From Candidatus Omnitrophota bacterium (GTDB taxonomy: Bacteria > Omnitrophota > Gorgyraeia > Tantalellales > Tantalellaceae), in assembly GCA_014728045.1 (NCBI GenBank), contig WJMH01000024.1:1-49242 (forward strand): DNA of 49,242 nucleotides, given 5' to 3'. The position numbers and the translations under genes were made by a program. Below are positions 25,061 to 33,713 of the stretch, piece after piece. Below the pieces are notes generated by a model, which made no database searches, was not told the DNA's origin, and saw nothing but the letters and a program-made list of their open reading frames with translations. The first letter of the stretch is position 1; every line of letters starts with the position of its first letter.

Positions 25061-26602
25061 TTACTTGCCTCTTTCTATTTTTCTTTCAAGCGCCCTTATC
25101 TTGTTCAAAAGCTTGAGGTCTGCCGGGTACAGTTCGTACGAAAGCTTCCACTGGACCAGGGCCTTTTCCCACTCTCCCAACCTGTAATACACTTCACCGA
25201 GATGATTCCTTATGACCGGGTCCTCCGGAAGATAGTGCGCGGCCTGCTGCAGCTTCTCGAGGGCCTTGCCCAGCTCGTCCTTCTTATAATAGGCCCATCC
25301 AAGGCTGTCAAGGTAAGCGCCGTTCTCCGGGTCCTTGCTGATAGCCTTTTCAATGAGGGCTATCGCGCGGTCAAGCCGCTTTCCCTTCTCGGCGTACATG
25401 TACCCGAGGTAATTATATATCTCCGGAAGGTCCGCCCCTTCGGCTATGCTTCTCTCCAGAAGGCGCTCAGCTTCCTTGGTGTCGCCCGAACGGTCCAGGG
25501 CTACAGCCAGGTAGAACTTGTAACTGTAATTGGCCGGGTCCTTCTCCGCCGCCACCTCGTAGTAATCCACCGCCTTGCGGTACTCGCCCTGTTCGGTGGC
25601 AAGATAGCCCAGACTGGCGTAGATCACCGGATCGGAAATACCGTTCCTCAGAGCCTCCCTCAGGACCCCCTCGGCTTTGCCGAATTTCTTTTCCGCCAGA
25701 TAAATACTGAAATTGCGCAGGTACGGCTCCGGCGAATAGATATCTATTCGCATGAGCACCCGGTTCTGCTCTACGGCTTTCTCTGTCTGGCCCATCCTGT
25801 AATAAAGCTGGCTGAGGCGGGCGTATGCTTCCCTGTTCAGCGAATCTATGCTGGTTACCTTCTTGTACTGCTCGATGGCCTCTGAATACTTCCCCTCGAT
25901 CTCATAGACAAAACCGAGCACCATCTGAGCCTCAAGATAGTTCTGGTCGACCTCTATGGCCTTTTTAAGGTTCTCCTCCGCCTTTTCCAGAAGACTGAGC
26001 TTGCTGTAGATGATACCCAGGTTGAAATAAATAAAAGCATCATCCTGTTTTATCTGGAGTATCTTCTCATAGACCCCGGCAGCTTTCTCGAGCTTCTGCT
26101 GAACTATGTAAAGGTCCGAAAGAAAGGTGAGGACCTTCAGGTTCTCCGGGTCGTATTTGAGAGCGCGCATGTACTGCTCTTCGGCGGCGTCATATTCACC
26201 TCTGGCGGTATATATTATCGCCATGAGCATGTACGCCTTGACCTCTTCCGGGGCCATCTCAATGGCCTTTTCCAGGTTACTGACAGCCTGTTCAAGTTTT
26301 CCAAGGAGCAGATAGTTCGAGCCGAGTTTAAGATAAATATCGCTTACGTCACCCTTGCTCCGGAGCGCCTGGCCGTATTCTCCGACAGCCGTCTCCAGAT
26401 CACCGTAATTGTCGTATATCGCCCCCATTATATAATGGGCCAGGGCGCCGGAAAGTTCCTGTATCTCGGGATCGGCGGAACGGGATTCGTCCACGGGCGC
26501 TTCAACCGCAGCACCGTGTGCGTCTTCTCCCGTCAAAAGTACGGAAATAGCGATAAAAGATATATATATAAGGGTAAGGACGAACAACCGTATGGACGTC
26601 AT
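25061..26602 (-). CDS. Exported tetratricopeptide-repeat protein
   Basis: An N-terminal hydrophobic segment (about residues 5-25) looks like a signal peptide or signal anchor. From about residue 50 to the end there are roughly a dozen TPR units, recognisable by repeats such as YLKLGSNYLLLGKLEQAV, FNLGIIYSKLSLLEKAEENL and YLDSLGWAYYKKDELGKAL. Such proteins serve as scaffolds in envelope assembly, secretion or polysaccharide export, and the partner cannot be read from sequence. Its ATG overlaps the stop of the tiny basic gene upstream as ATGA, with AGGAAGG just ahead. Confidence 0.85.
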   Translation of the reverse strand: MTSIRLFVLTLIYISFIAISVLLTGEDAHGAAVEAPVDESRSADPEIQELSGALAHYIMGAIYDNYGDLETAVGEYGQALRSKGDVSDIYLKLGSNYLLLGKLEQAVSNLEKAIEMAPEEVKAYMLMAIIYTARGEYDAAEEQYMRALKYDPENLKVLTFLSDLYIVQQKLEKAAGVYEKILQIKQDDAFIYFNLGIIYSKLSLLEKAEENLKKAIEVDQNYLEAQMVLGFVYEIEGKYSEAIEQYKKVTSIDSLNREAYARLSQLYYRMGQTEKAVEQNRVLMRIDIYSPEPYLRNFSIYLAEKKFGKAEGVLREALRNGISDPVIYASLGYLATEQGEYRKAVDYYEVAAEKDPANYSYKFYLAVALDRSGDTKEAERLLERSIAEGADLPEIYNYLGYMYAEKGKRLDRAIALIEKAISKDPENGAYLDSLGWAYYKKDELGKALEKLQQAAHYLPEDPVIRNHLGEVYYRLGEWEKALVQWKLSYELYPADLKLLNKIRALERKIERGK

Positions 26603-26694
26603 ACCTTCCTCTTTTTATGCCTGTCCCTTCTCATCCTCTTTTTTCTCTTGTGCCGCTTTACTTTTTTAAGCTTTCTTTTTCTGCCGCAGGGCAT
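26599..26694 (-). CDS. 31-residue basic ribosomal protein, mS38/bS22-like (AURKAIP1/COX24 type)
   Basis: A very short ORF encodes 31 residues, starting MPCGRKRKLKKVKRHKRKK and ending RDRHKKRKV, with over half the residues Lys or Arg. The pattern resembles the short bacterial proteins annotated with the AURKAIP1/COX24 domain, related to mitochondrial mS38 and mycobacterial bS22, which bind rRNA near the decoding centre. I recall Bacteroidota members starting almost the same way, but this is memory and not a search. GGAGGTG lies 12 bases ahead of the ATG. The gap after hisG is 34 bases and the TGA overlaps the ATG of the TPR gene, so it sits in an operon and is very likely translated. Confidence 0.8.
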   Translation of the reverse strand: MPCGRKRKLKKVKRHKRKKRMRRDRHKKRKV

Positions 26695-26728
26695 ATTCTC
26701 TTTTCACCTCCATCTATGATCTAATGGT

Positions 26729-27607
26729 TCAGTATATCACCTTGTTGAGCGGGTATTCGATTATCCCGGTAGCTCCCGCATTCCTCAGGTCAGGGATAAG
26801 TCTTTTGACCTCTTCTTCATCTATCACCGTATCTATGTCCACCCAGTCCTTGTCAAAAAGCTGGGAGACCGTCGGCGTGTTTATCGCCGGAAGTATGGCG
26901 ATTATCTTGTCCACTGATTCTTTTTTTGCGTTCATCTTGAGACCTACCTTGCCTTCGGCGAGTATGGCCCCCTCGAGCAGCATGGCGATCCGTCCCATTT
27001 TCTCTTTTTTCCAGCTATCCTGCCAGGCCTTGCGGTTGGCGATGAACTGGGTGGTCGATTCGCAGACAGTATCTATTATCTTGAGGTCGTTCGCGCGCAG
27101 GCTTGAACCGGTCTCGGTAACCTCGACTATGGCATCTATGCCCATCTTGCATTTGACCTCGGTAGCGCCCCAGCTGAACTCGACTTCGGCGCTTACACCG
27201 TTCTCATTGAGGTATTTCTCGGTTACGCTGACAAGTTCGGTTGCCACTTTCCTGCCTTGCAGGTCCTTCACCCCGGCGATGTCGGAAGAGTTCGGTACGG
27301 CCAGAACCCATCTGACAGGTCTCATGCTTGCCTTGGCGTAAACGAGTTCAGCGACCCTCTCCACGCTGGAAGAATTCTCTTCGATCCAGTCGTTCCCGGT
27401 TATCCCGCAATCGATTATCCCGTCCTCCACGTAACGCGACATCTCCTGCGCGCGGAAAAGCACCACTTCGATCTCATCGTCGTCTATACTGGGGAAATAA
27501 GATCTGGTGGAGACCTTTATCTTGTATCCCGCTTTTTCGAAAAGCCTCAACGTTGTCTCCTGAAGGCTTCCCTTGGGAATACCGAGTTTCAGTTTCTTTT
27601 CAGCCAT
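26729..27607 (-). CDS. hisG: ATP phosphoribosyltransferase, long form
   Basis: HisG joins ATP and PRPP in the first step of histidine synthesis. The protein begins [13 protein letters not shown] and has [12 protein letters not shown] near 70 and [12 protein letters not shown] near 150. The PRPP-loop segment is [14 protein letters not shown] near 180. The 292-residue length includes the C-terminal ACT-like regulatory domain of the long form, so no HisZ partner is needed. No other his gene is in the window. A consensus promoter lies about 115 bases upstream. The product PRPP comes from prs, located in the same long run. Confidence 0.95.
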   Translation of the reverse strand: MAEKKLKLGIPKGSLQETTLRLFEKAGYKIKVSTRSYFPSIDDDEIEVVLFRAQEMSRYVEDGIIDCGITGNDWIEENSSSVERVAELVYAKASMRPVRWVLAVPNSSDIAGVKDLQGRKVATELVSVTEKYLNENGVSAEVEFSWGATEVKCKMGIDAIVEVTETGSSLRANDLKIIDTVCESTTQFIANRKAWQDSWKKEKMGRIAMLLEGAILAEGKVGLKMNAKKESVDKIIAILPAINTPTVSQLFDKDWVDIDTVIDEEEVKRLIPDLRNAGATGIIEYPLNKVIY

Positions 27608-27730
27608 TATCTACCTCTCCAAGAATTGCTCTTTAAAAAAAAATACCCCCCTCTTAGCGCTTGTTTTAACGCAAGATCAAACCCCGCATATGTTTAGCCG
27701 CAAGCGGAACATTTCATATAGTAGCGAGTT

Positions 27731-27759
27731 ATTATAATATATGGTATATATCGTGTCAA
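27731..27759 (-). promoter_or_regulatory. Perfect consensus sigma-70 promoter ahead of hisG
   Basis: On the minus strand TTGACA (27754-27759) and TATAAT (27731-27736) are separated by exactly 17 bases, a full match to consensus. The predicted start is near 27724, leaving a leader of about 115 bases. The leader holds a small CCGC/GCGG hairpin and a nine-T run after GGGGGG, but no run of His codons and no known riboswitch that I can identify. Confidence 0.85.
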
Positions 27760-27809
27760 TTATATATTCGGTATCCTGCCGCGGATCGCCTTGGCGGGGT
27801 ATCTAATGG

Positions 27810-28388
27810 CTAACTGTTGAGGTAGGTTATGGAAGCCCTCTCAAGGGCCAGCACCCGGAGAAATGCTTCCTCCAGGCAAGCCCCCACCGCAATGGCTCCG
27901 TGCTTTCTGAGCATTACCGCCCCGGCCCCTTTTGCCAGCTCACCGGCCACCGCCCTGGCCAGTTCAAGCGAACCGGGCTCAAGGTAGCCTATAACGGGCA
28001 CTTCTCCGCCGAGAATACATTCGAATTCGTAGGAGATATCCTGCAAAGAGCTCATTTTACCCGCCACCGCTATGGTGTAGGGAGGGTGGACATGCACGAC
28101 GGCGCCGGTATCCCCGCTCTGGCTGTAACAGGCCGCGTGAAGCGGCACTTCCGAACTGAGCCCGGGAAAAGCTTCTTTGTTTTTTCCGCCCTCCCGGAGA
28201 TATGCCTCCAGTTCGGTAAACGGCACCCTAACGTAATCAGACCCCGAGGCGCGAGACATGTCGGCGCCTTTTTTCTTGATGAAGAGGTGTTCACCTTCAC
28301 GACAGCTGATATTTCCTCCGGCGCCTATTACAAGGCCGTGCTCATGGCATAACCTGCCGTATCTTATCAAGTCTTCGGTATGGTCCAT
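27810..28388 (-). CDS. Class II aldolase / epimerase family protein
   Basis: The protein resembles L-fuculose-phosphate aldolases and L-ribulose-5-phosphate 4-epimerases. GAGGNISCREG near residue 23 binds the phosphate. LSSEVPLHAACY holds the catalytic Glu. HVHPPY and the later RKHGAIAVG supply the zinc-binding histidines. The 192-residue length is slightly short. The substrate cannot be fixed from sequence: fuculose phosphate, ribulose phosphate or methylthioribulose phosphate are all possible. The ATG has AGGGTGAG upstream, and a moderate promoter lies directly before it. Confidence 0.82.
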   Translation of the reverse strand: MDHTEDLIRYGRLCHEHGLVIGAGGNISCREGEHLFIKKKGADMSRASGSDYVRVPFTELEAYLREGGKNKEAFPGLSSEVPLHAACYSQSGDTGAVVHVHPPYTIAVAGKMSSLQDISYEFECILGGEVPVIGYLEPGSLELARAVAGELAKGAGAVMLRKHGAIAVGACLEEAFLRVLALERASITYLNS

Positions 28389-28404
28389 TGCTCACCCTGA
28401 GGCC

Positions 28405-28433
28405 AGTTTAACACAGCGCAACTGGGTAGTCAA
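28405..28433 (-). promoter_or_regulatory. Candidate promoter of the class II aldolase gene
   Basis: On the minus strand TTGACT (28428-28433) and TAAACT (28405-28410) are 17 bases apart. The start would be near 28398, giving a leader of only about ten bases that still includes the Shine-Dalgarno. Confidence 0.4.
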
Positions 28434-28483
28434 CGCGCAAAACACGCTTCTATAATTTACTTTTTTTATTTCCTGATTTCCCT

Positions 28484-28489
28484 TATAAT
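28484..28489 (+). promoter_or_regulatory. Candidate -10 box of the PpiD-like gene
   Basis: TATAAT occurs here on the plus strand, but the expected -35 position holds only a T run. A second TATAAT at 28451-28456 has no matching -35 box. A start near 28496 would leave too little room for the ATG at 28505 and supports the ATG at 28538. Confidence 0.35.
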
Positions 28490-28537
28490 ATATGTTCCCA
28501 TGACATGTTAACCACCAAAACAAGGAGCCGGTTTACC

Positions 28538-29995
28538 ATGGTAATGCAGATACTCAGAAGCAGAAAATTCGCGAAAAGGGTCCTTATCGGGCTGCTCATC
28601 CTCATAATCCCGGCCTTCGTCCTCTGGGGTGTGGGCAACCTCTCCAAAAGACCGGGGCCCGTGGGCAAGATAGAAGGCAGAAAGATCTCCCTCGAGGAAT
28701 TCGCTAAAAGCCGCCAGGGGATAAAGGTGCAGATCCTTTTCTCGTATTTCGGGGACATGGAAGCTCTGGGCAACATACTGCAGAACAGGCCCCTGATGAA
28801 CTTCATGGCCTGGGAGAGACTCATGCTCCTTAATGAGGCGCGCGAGAAAGACATAAAAATAACCAATGACCAGCTCCTTGCCTTCATAACGCGCCATCCT
28901 CTCTTCCAGAGAAAAGGCGTCTTTGACAAGAACATATACGCTTACGTGCTGAAGAACAACCTTTCGATGGACCCCCGCCAGTTCGAAGAGCTGGTCCGCC
29001 AGAACCTCAGGATACAGGCTTTGCGCCAGGACCTGCTCCAGGATGTCACGGTTTCCGAGGACGAACTTCTGCGGGTCTACAAAAAACGTAACGACAAGGT
29101 AAGATTATCCTATATCTTCCTGGACAAGGATTCTTTCGGGGAAGATGTCACCGTCACAGAAGAAGAGATCCTCTCAAGCTACCAGGAGAACAAAGGCAAC
29201 TTCCTTGAACCGGCGAAGACGGTAGTCGAATACATTGAATTCCCTTACGAGGATACCTCTGAAAGGGATTCGGCCATGCGCAAGATAGAAAAGGTCTATG
29301 AGGAACTTGCAAGGGACCCGGAGGGCCTTCGCCGTGTCGCGGGAAAATACGGCCTTGAATACGGCAAGACGCCTCCTTTCTCGAGAGAGGAGGTCGTTCC
29401 GGGGGTAGTTTTTTTCACGGGTTTCAGCGAAATGGCCTTTTCCCTGAAAGAAGGCGAGATAAGCACTCCCGTTTTCTCCTCGCCGGATAAAGGTGCCGGG
29501 TACATACTGCGGAAAACCGATCAGATCCCGCCCCGGCCGATGAAGTTCGAAGAGGTCCGCGGGAAAATACGGCAGCAGCTTGTTGACGAAAAAAAGATAC
29601 AGGCGGCGGAAAACGTCGCAGACAGGCTCTATCTGGAACTCGCATCGGGAGAAGCGACCCTGACCGAAGAAGCCAAGGCCATGAACACCGAGGTCAGGAC
29701 CACAGGCGATATCGCGATAAACGATTACATCGAGAACATAGGCCCGGCGAAGAAAATAGTCGCGATCGCGCTTGAGACCCCTGAAGGAAAAGTGATGCAG
29801 CCGGTAACGGTCAAAAAAGGCATCTTCCTCGGACGCGTGGAGAAGGTCATCCCCGCGGACGAGAAAACTTTCGAGAAGGAAAAGAAGCAGCTCAGACGGG
29901 AACTGCGGACGACCAAACAGATGCAGGCCATGGACGACTGGTTCAAAAAAGAGCGACGCAAGACCAGGCTTTACGAACAGTTGGACCAGCTCTGA
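28538..29995 (+). CDS. PpiD/SurA-like membrane-anchored periplasmic chaperone
   Basis: The N-terminus has one membrane anchor (about residues 15-33) after a basic cytosolic stretch. A SurA_N-like helical domain follows (about 40-180), with PVGKIEGRKISLEEF and a helix-rich substrate-binding part. A parvulin-like middle region carries FSEMAFSLKEGEIS and GYILRKTD, then a long basic C-terminal helix. Such proteins help outer-membrane and secreted proteins leave the Sec channel. The parvulin core looks degenerate, so isomerase activity is uncertain. The frame opens at ATG 28505, but AAGGAG ten bases before ATG 28538 decides the start (485 residues). It is followed by a strong terminator. Confidence 0.82.
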   Translation: MVMQILRSRKFAKRVLIGLLILIIPAFVLWGVGNLSKRPGPVGKIEGRKISLEEFAKSRQGIKVQILFSYFGDMEALGNILQNRPLMNFMAWERLMLLNEAREKDIKITNDQLLAFITRHPLFQRKGVFDKNIYAYVLKNNLSMDPRQFEELVRQNLRIQALRQDLLQDVTVSEDELLRVYKKRNDKVRLSYIFLDKDSFGEDVTVTEEEILSSYQENKGNFLEPAKTVVEYIEFPYEDTSERDSAMRKIEKVYEELARDPEGLRRVAGKYGLEYGKTPPFSREEVVPGVVFFTGFSEMAFSLKEGEISTPVFSSPDKGAGYILRKTDQIPPRPMKFEEVRGKIRQQLVDEKKIQAAENVADRLYLELASGEATLTEEAKAMNTEVRTTGDIAINDYIENIGPAKKIVAIALETPEGKVMQPVTVKKGIFLGRVEKVIPADEKTFEKEKKQLRRELRTTKQMQAMDDWFKKERRKTRLYEQLDQL

Positions 29996-30014
29996 GCGCC
30001 CACCACTTGATAAG

Positions 30015-30042
30015 AAAAGCCGGGGATCGATCCCCGGCTTTT
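30015..30042. terminator. Bidirectional rho-independent terminator
   Basis: A perfect 28-base palindrome with the arm AAAAGCCGGGGATC is followed on the plus strand by CTTTTTT and on the minus strand by CTTAT. It lies between the convergent PpiD-like gene and nrdR and can stop transcription from both sides. Confidence 0.9.
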
Positions 30043-30067
30043 CTTTTTTCGGACATTAAAGAATCCG

Positions 30068-30517
30068 TCATTCAAGGAATTTTTCCAGCTCCTCCTTGAA
30101 ATGCGAGATATCCTTGAACCTCCTGTAGACGGAAGCGAACCTTACATAAGCCACCTCATCAAGCTGATAGAGCGCTTCCATGACCCTGTTGCCGATATCG
30201 GTGGACTTAACCTCCTTATCGGCTTTTTTCTGTATGTTGCGCTCTATGGAATCGACTATCTGGTCAATCTTTTCCATGCTCACGGGACGTTTTTCACAGG
30301 CCTTCATTATACCGCTCTTGATCTTTTCCCTGTCGAACTTCTTGCGCGTACCGTCCCGTTTAACGACCATAAGCTGGGCCCTTTCCACGTACTCATAGGT
30401 AGTGAACCTCTTGCCGCAGTTAAGGCATTCTCTTCTTCTTCTTATGCTCAGGCCCTCCCCGCTCATGCGGGAATCAATGACCTTGTCCTCGATATTATTG
30501 CAGTAAGGGCACCTCAT
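30068..30517 (-). CDS. nrdR: Transcriptional repressor NrdR
   Basis: NrdR represses ribonucleotide reductase genes in response to dATP and ATP. The zinc ribbon has Cys3, Cys6, Cys31 and Cys34 (RCPYCNN and ECLNCGKRF), followed by the ATP-cone domain (about residues 49-139) with [16 protein letters not shown]. The 149-residue length is normal. Its start overlaps the stop of the dCMP deaminase gene by four bases. No ribonucleotide reductase gene is present in the window. Confidence 0.97.
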   Translation of the reverse strand: MRCPYCNNIEDKVIDSRMSGEGLSIRRRRECLNCGKRFTTYEYVERAQLMVVKRDGTRKKFDREKIKSGIMKACEKRPVSMEKIDQIVDSIERNIQKKADKEVKSTDIGNRVMEALYQLDEVAYVRFASVYRRFKDISHFKEELEKFLE

Positions 30518-30993
30518 CTTTTCTTTACCTCCATTTTGATACCTGCCTCGTTCAGGAACGTAAGTGCCGCTTCATCCGGATAGTCCCCTTCTATTATAAG
30601 CTTGCTTATCCCGACGTTTATTATCATTTTCGCGCATATACTGCACGGCTGGGTGGTGACGTAAAGCGTAGCGCCCGCGAGGCTCACGCCGTGTCTGGCG
30701 GCCTGAAGAAAGGCGTTCTGCTCGGCGTGAAGCGCCCGGCAGAGTTCATGCCTTTCCCCGGAAGGCACTTTGAGCTGTTCCCTGAGACACCCCACTTCAT
30801 CACAGTGGATTATCCCCGTGGGGGCCCCGTTATATCCGGTGGCCAGCACCTGTTTGTTCTTGACCACAACCGCGCCCACCTTGCGGCGCAGGCAGGTGCT
30901 CCGGGTAGCTACAAGATGAGCGATGCTCATGAAATACTCGTCCCATGAAGGCCTTTTTGTTTTTACGATGTTCTTTCCCCTCTCGCGCTCCAT
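30514..30993 (-). CDS. dCMP deaminase (ComEB family)
   Basis: The enzyme converts dCMP to dUMP for thymidylate synthesis. It is a zinc cytidine-deaminase fold with [14 protein letters not shown] holding the zinc His and catalytic Glu, and [12 protein letters not shown] holding the two zinc Cys. An extra Cys/His set (HCDEVGC) is typical of dCMP deaminases. It lies between glyA and nrdR, overlaps nrdR, and its Shine-Dalgarno overlaps the glyA stop region. This groups dUMP supply with 5,10-methylene-THF supply (GlyA) and dNTP control (NrdR). Confidence 0.92.
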   Translation of the reverse strand: MERERGKNIVKTKRPSWDEYFMSIAHLVATRSTCLRRKVGAVVVKNKQVLATGYNGAPTGIIHCDEVGCLREQLKVPSGERHELCRALHAEQNAFLQAARHGVSLAGATLYVTTQPCSICAKMIINVGISKLIIEGDYPDEAALTFLNEAGIKMEVKKR

Positions 30994-30994
30994 G

Positions 30995-32266
30995 TTATTT
31001 CCCTTCTAGGCTTTCCATTTCTTCTATCCATCCCTGATAAAGCGGAAAGTCCCTCAAGAATTCCTTGACCTCTCCGCGAATGAAAGATAGCTCTTTTTCG
31101 TTACCGCAGGAACTTATAGCCGAATCTATGAACTCGGCGACCCTTATCATGGCAGATTCCTGCATACCCCTGGTCGTGACCGCCGGAGTGCCTATCCTTA
31201 TGCCGCTTGTAACGAACGGGCTCTTTTCATCGAACGGTATAAGGTTCTTGTTGACCGTTATCCCCGCCATGTCCAGGCAGGCCTCGGCCTCTTTACCGGT
31301 AATTGCCTTGTTGGAGAGGTCCACCAGCATGAGGTGGTTGTCCGTTCCCCCGGACACTACCCGGTATCCTCTTGATATAAGCTCTTCTGAAAGCTTCGAG
31401 GCGTTGTTAACGACCTGTTCCTGATATTTCCTGAAGCCGGGCTGGAGAGCTTCCTTGAATGCCACCGCTTTACCGGCTATAACGTGCATCAGAGGCCCGC
31501 CCTGTATGCCCGGGAAGACCTCAGAATTGATCTTCTTGGCGTACTCTTTCCTGCACATTATCATTCCCGAGCGGGGACCCCTAAGAGTCTTGTGCGTCGT
31601 GGTAGTAACGAACTCCGAGACCGGAACGGGGTTGGGATGCATGCCCGCTGCCACCAGGCCGGCTATGTGCGCCATGTCAACCATCAGCATCGCATCCACC
31701 TCGTCGCATATCTGACGGAACTTGTTGAAATCTATCGTCCTCGGATAAGCCGAAGCCCCGGCGATTATCATTTTCGGCCTGTGTTCCCTGGCTTTCCTGC
31801 TGATCTCGTCGAAATCAAGCTTTTCCGTCTTTTTGTCAACGCCGTAAAAGACCATGTCATAATACTTACCTGAAAAGTTCTTGAAGTGGCCGTGCGTGAG
31901 ATGACCCCCGCAGGCCAGGTCCATGGCCATTACCTTCTCTCCCATGCCCACCATCGCGAAATACACGGCCATGTTGGCCTGTGATCCCGAATGTGGCTGG
32001 ACGTTAACATGTTCGGCGCCGAAGAGCTCCTTCGCCCTTTCTATGGCGATATCCTCCGCCTGGTCAACGAACTCGCATCCTCCGTAGTACCTGGCATGGG
32101 GATAACCCTCGGCGTATTTATTGGTCATCGAGCATGAAACAGCGTCCATTACCGCGCGGCTGGCGAAATTCTCGCTGGCTATGAGCTCTATGCCGTCGTT
32201 CTGCCTCCTGGTCTCCCCCAGTACGGCCTTGAAAATAACCGGGTCACTTTCTTTAAGGAACCTCAT
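30995..32266 (-). CDS. glyA: Serine hydroxymethyltransferase
   Basis: GlyA converts serine and tetrahydrofolate to glycine and 5,10-methylene-THF using PLP. The protein has [14 protein letters not shown] near the N-terminus, [31 protein letters not shown], and the PLP Lys in [13 protein letters not shown]. The frame is open to 32380, but the ATG at 32266 matches the family start and gives 423 residues. It lies 23 bases after rpiB. The product supports purine and thymidylate synthesis encoded by its neighbours. Confidence 0.96.
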   Translation of the reverse strand: MRFLKESDPVIFKAVLGETRRQNDGIELIASENFASRAVMDAVSCSMTNKYAEGYPHARYYGGCEFVDQAEDIAIERAKELFGAEHVNVQPHSGSQANMAVYFAMVGMGEKVMAMDLACGGHLTHGHFKNFSGKYYDMVFYGVDKKTEKLDFDEISRKAREHRPKMIIAGASAYPRTIDFNKFRQICDEVDAMLMVDMAHIAGLVAAGMHPNPVPVSEFVTTTTHKTLRGPRSGMIMCRKEYAKKINSEVFPGIQGGPLMHVIAGKAVAFKEALQPGFRKYQEQVVNNASKLSEELISRGYRVVSGGTDNHLMLVDLSNKAITGKEAEACLDMAGITVNKNLIPFDEKSPFVTSGIRIGTPAVTTRGMQESAMIRVAEFIDSAISSCGNEKELSFIRGEVKEFLRDFPLYQGWIEEMESLEGK

Positions 32267-32289
32267 CTTCCGTATCCTTTCCTCTGGAA

Positions 32290-32751
32290 TTATAACTTCT
32301 TGAACACTTTCTTCTCGAGCTTCTTTATCTGGTCGACCCGCCTGGCATGCCTGCCGCTGAGCGCCCTGGTCCCGAGCCAAAGTTTTGTAAGGCGTTCGGC
32401 CCGGCGCGCGCCCGTCTTTGTCGCGGACAGGACCAGAACATTAGCGTCATTGTGCTTTCGCGATGAGACCGCGTCCTCCTCAGTATGGCACAGCGCAGCT
32501 CTCACCCCGGGCAGCTTGTTGGCTATTATCGACATGCCTATCCCGGATTTACATATCACTATGCCCCTGTCCGCCTTGCCGGTGGAGACCTTTTTCGCGG
32601 CGTCGAACCCGAAAACCGGGTAATCGCTGGACTCGGGCGAATAAGTGCCCACGTCCTCGACGCGGTGCCCCGACCTCTTAAGGAGCTTTATGATCTTTTC
32701 CTTGAGATCGTATCCGCCGTGATCGGCTCCTATCGCTATTTTTTTAGCCAT
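32290..32751 (-). CDS. rpiB: Ribose-5-phosphate isomerase B
   Basis: RpiB interconverts ribose 5-phosphate and ribulose 5-phosphate. It begins [17 protein letters not shown]. The catalytic Cys lies in CKSGIGMSI, a small change from the usual [15 protein letters not shown] and SGRHARRV are the substrate-binding segments. The 153-residue length is standard. Its start overlaps the end of the phosphatase gene by 16 bases. The ywlE-rpiB-glyA order is the same as in Bacillus. Confidence 0.94.
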   Translation of the reverse strand: MAKKIAIGADHGGYDLKEKIIKLLKRSGHRVEDVGTYSPESSDYPVFGFDAAKKVSTGKADRGIVICKSGIGMSIIANKLPGVRAALCHTEEDAVSSRKHNDANVLVLSATKTGARRAERLTKLWLGTRALSGRHARRVDQIKKLEKKVFKKL

Positions 32752-33197
32752 TTCATCAGCTCCTCTATTGCCCCTTTTATAAGTGAAAAAGAAGTCCTGT
32801 AAAAAGCCACAGGCCTTCCTATGGGGTCAGGAATGACCACATCGTTCTTATCCGGGTCGAAGGTTGCCAGGTACTGGACCCTGCCCTCAGCTTCAGGGAC
32901 CTCCTCCAGGATCCTTACCTTGTGCATGGGTTCCATGACCAGTATGAGGTCGGCCCATTCTATCAAGTCCCTGGTAAGACCCGTGGATTTGAGGTCTTCG
33001 GCGTCCATCCCTTCGTCGGAGAGGACCTTTACCGCCTGCGGGGAGGGCGACATACCGTTGATGCCCATCGTGCCGGCTGACCTTACTTCCACGGGAAGGC
33101 CTTCTTCAGATACGCGCTTTCGCATGTAGGCTTCGGCCATTATGCTCCGGCAGCTGTTCCCGGTACATACGAACAGTATTTTCCGTATATCCTTCAT
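32736..33197 (-). CDS. Low-molecular-weight protein phosphatase (YwlE type)
   Basis: The catalytic P-loop CTGNSCRS (CX5R) lies near residue 10, and the general-acid Asp is in the DPIGRPVAFY segment. Thr in the second P-loop position (CTGN) is a feature of YwlE-type protein-arginine phosphatases as opposed to tyrosine phosphatases. No arginine kinase (McsB) is in the window, so the substrate is uncertain. The ATG at 33197 overlaps the purE stop as TGATG. A GTG at 33200 is an alternative start. Length is 153 residues. Confidence 0.88.
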   Translation of the reverse strand: MKDIRKILFVCTGNSCRSIMAEAYMRKRVSEEGLPVEVRSAGTMGINGMSPSPQAVKVLSDEGMDAEDLKSTGLTRDLIEWADLILVMEPMHKVRILEEVPEAEGRVQYLATFDPDKNDVVIPDPIGRPVAFYRTSFSLIKGAIEELMKWLKK

Positions 33198-33691
33198 CAC
33201 TGGCCGATCTTGCGGTTTTTAGCGTCTATTTTGCGTACGAGCTGTTTCTTGTGGTCTCGGATCTTCCTTGCTACGGCGGAATTGGATAACCCGATTATCT
33301 CCGCCGCCAGTATCCCCGCGTTGATCGCCCCGGCCTTGCCGATGGCAACGGTCGCCACCGGAACCCCCGAAGGCATCTGTACCGTCGAAAGCAGCGAGTC
33401 CAGACCGTCGAGCTTGCTTTCCATTGGAACGCCTATTACTGGCAATGTCGTGTGAGCGGCGACCACTCCCGCCAGATGCGCCGCGCCTCCGGCGCCGGCT
33501 ATGATAACCTTGATGCCGTTTTTCTTGGCGGACTTCGCGAAAGAGGCCGTCTTGTCCGGCGAACGATGCGCCGAGAGTATCTTCACTTCATGGCCGATGG
33601 CGAATTTCTCCAGAACACCGGAAGCCTCGCTCATGACCGGGAGGTCAGAATCACTCCCCATGATTATACTTACCAGTGGTTTCTTTTTCAT
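33197..33691 (-). CDS. purE: Phosphoribosylaminoimidazole carboxylase, PurE
   Basis: PurE acts at the AIR-to-CAIR step of purine synthesis. Key segments are [24 protein letters not shown] with the catalytic His, [17 protein letters not shown], and [18 protein letters not shown]. The 164-residue length is normal. The frame is open to 33721, but the ATG at 33691 has AAAGGAAA upstream and fits the family. No purK is in the window, so it is open whether this is a class I enzyme needing PurK or a class II enzyme using CO2. Confidence 0.95.
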   Translation of the reverse strand: MKKKPLVSIIMGSDSDLPVMSEASGVLEKFAIGHEVKILSAHRSPDKTASFAKSAKKNGIKVIIAGAGGAAHLAGVVAAHTTLPVIGVPMESKLDGLDSLLSTVQMPSGVPVATVAIGKAGAINAGILAAEIIGLSNSAVARKIRDHKKQLVRKIDAKNRKIGQ

Positions 33692-33713
33692 ATGGTTTCC
33701 TTTCTGTTCGTCT

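Noticed and set aside
27608-27724. Possible riboswitch or His leader peptide upstream of hisG
   Set aside because: The only short ORF in the leader contains no His codons, and no known riboswitch core can be drawn.
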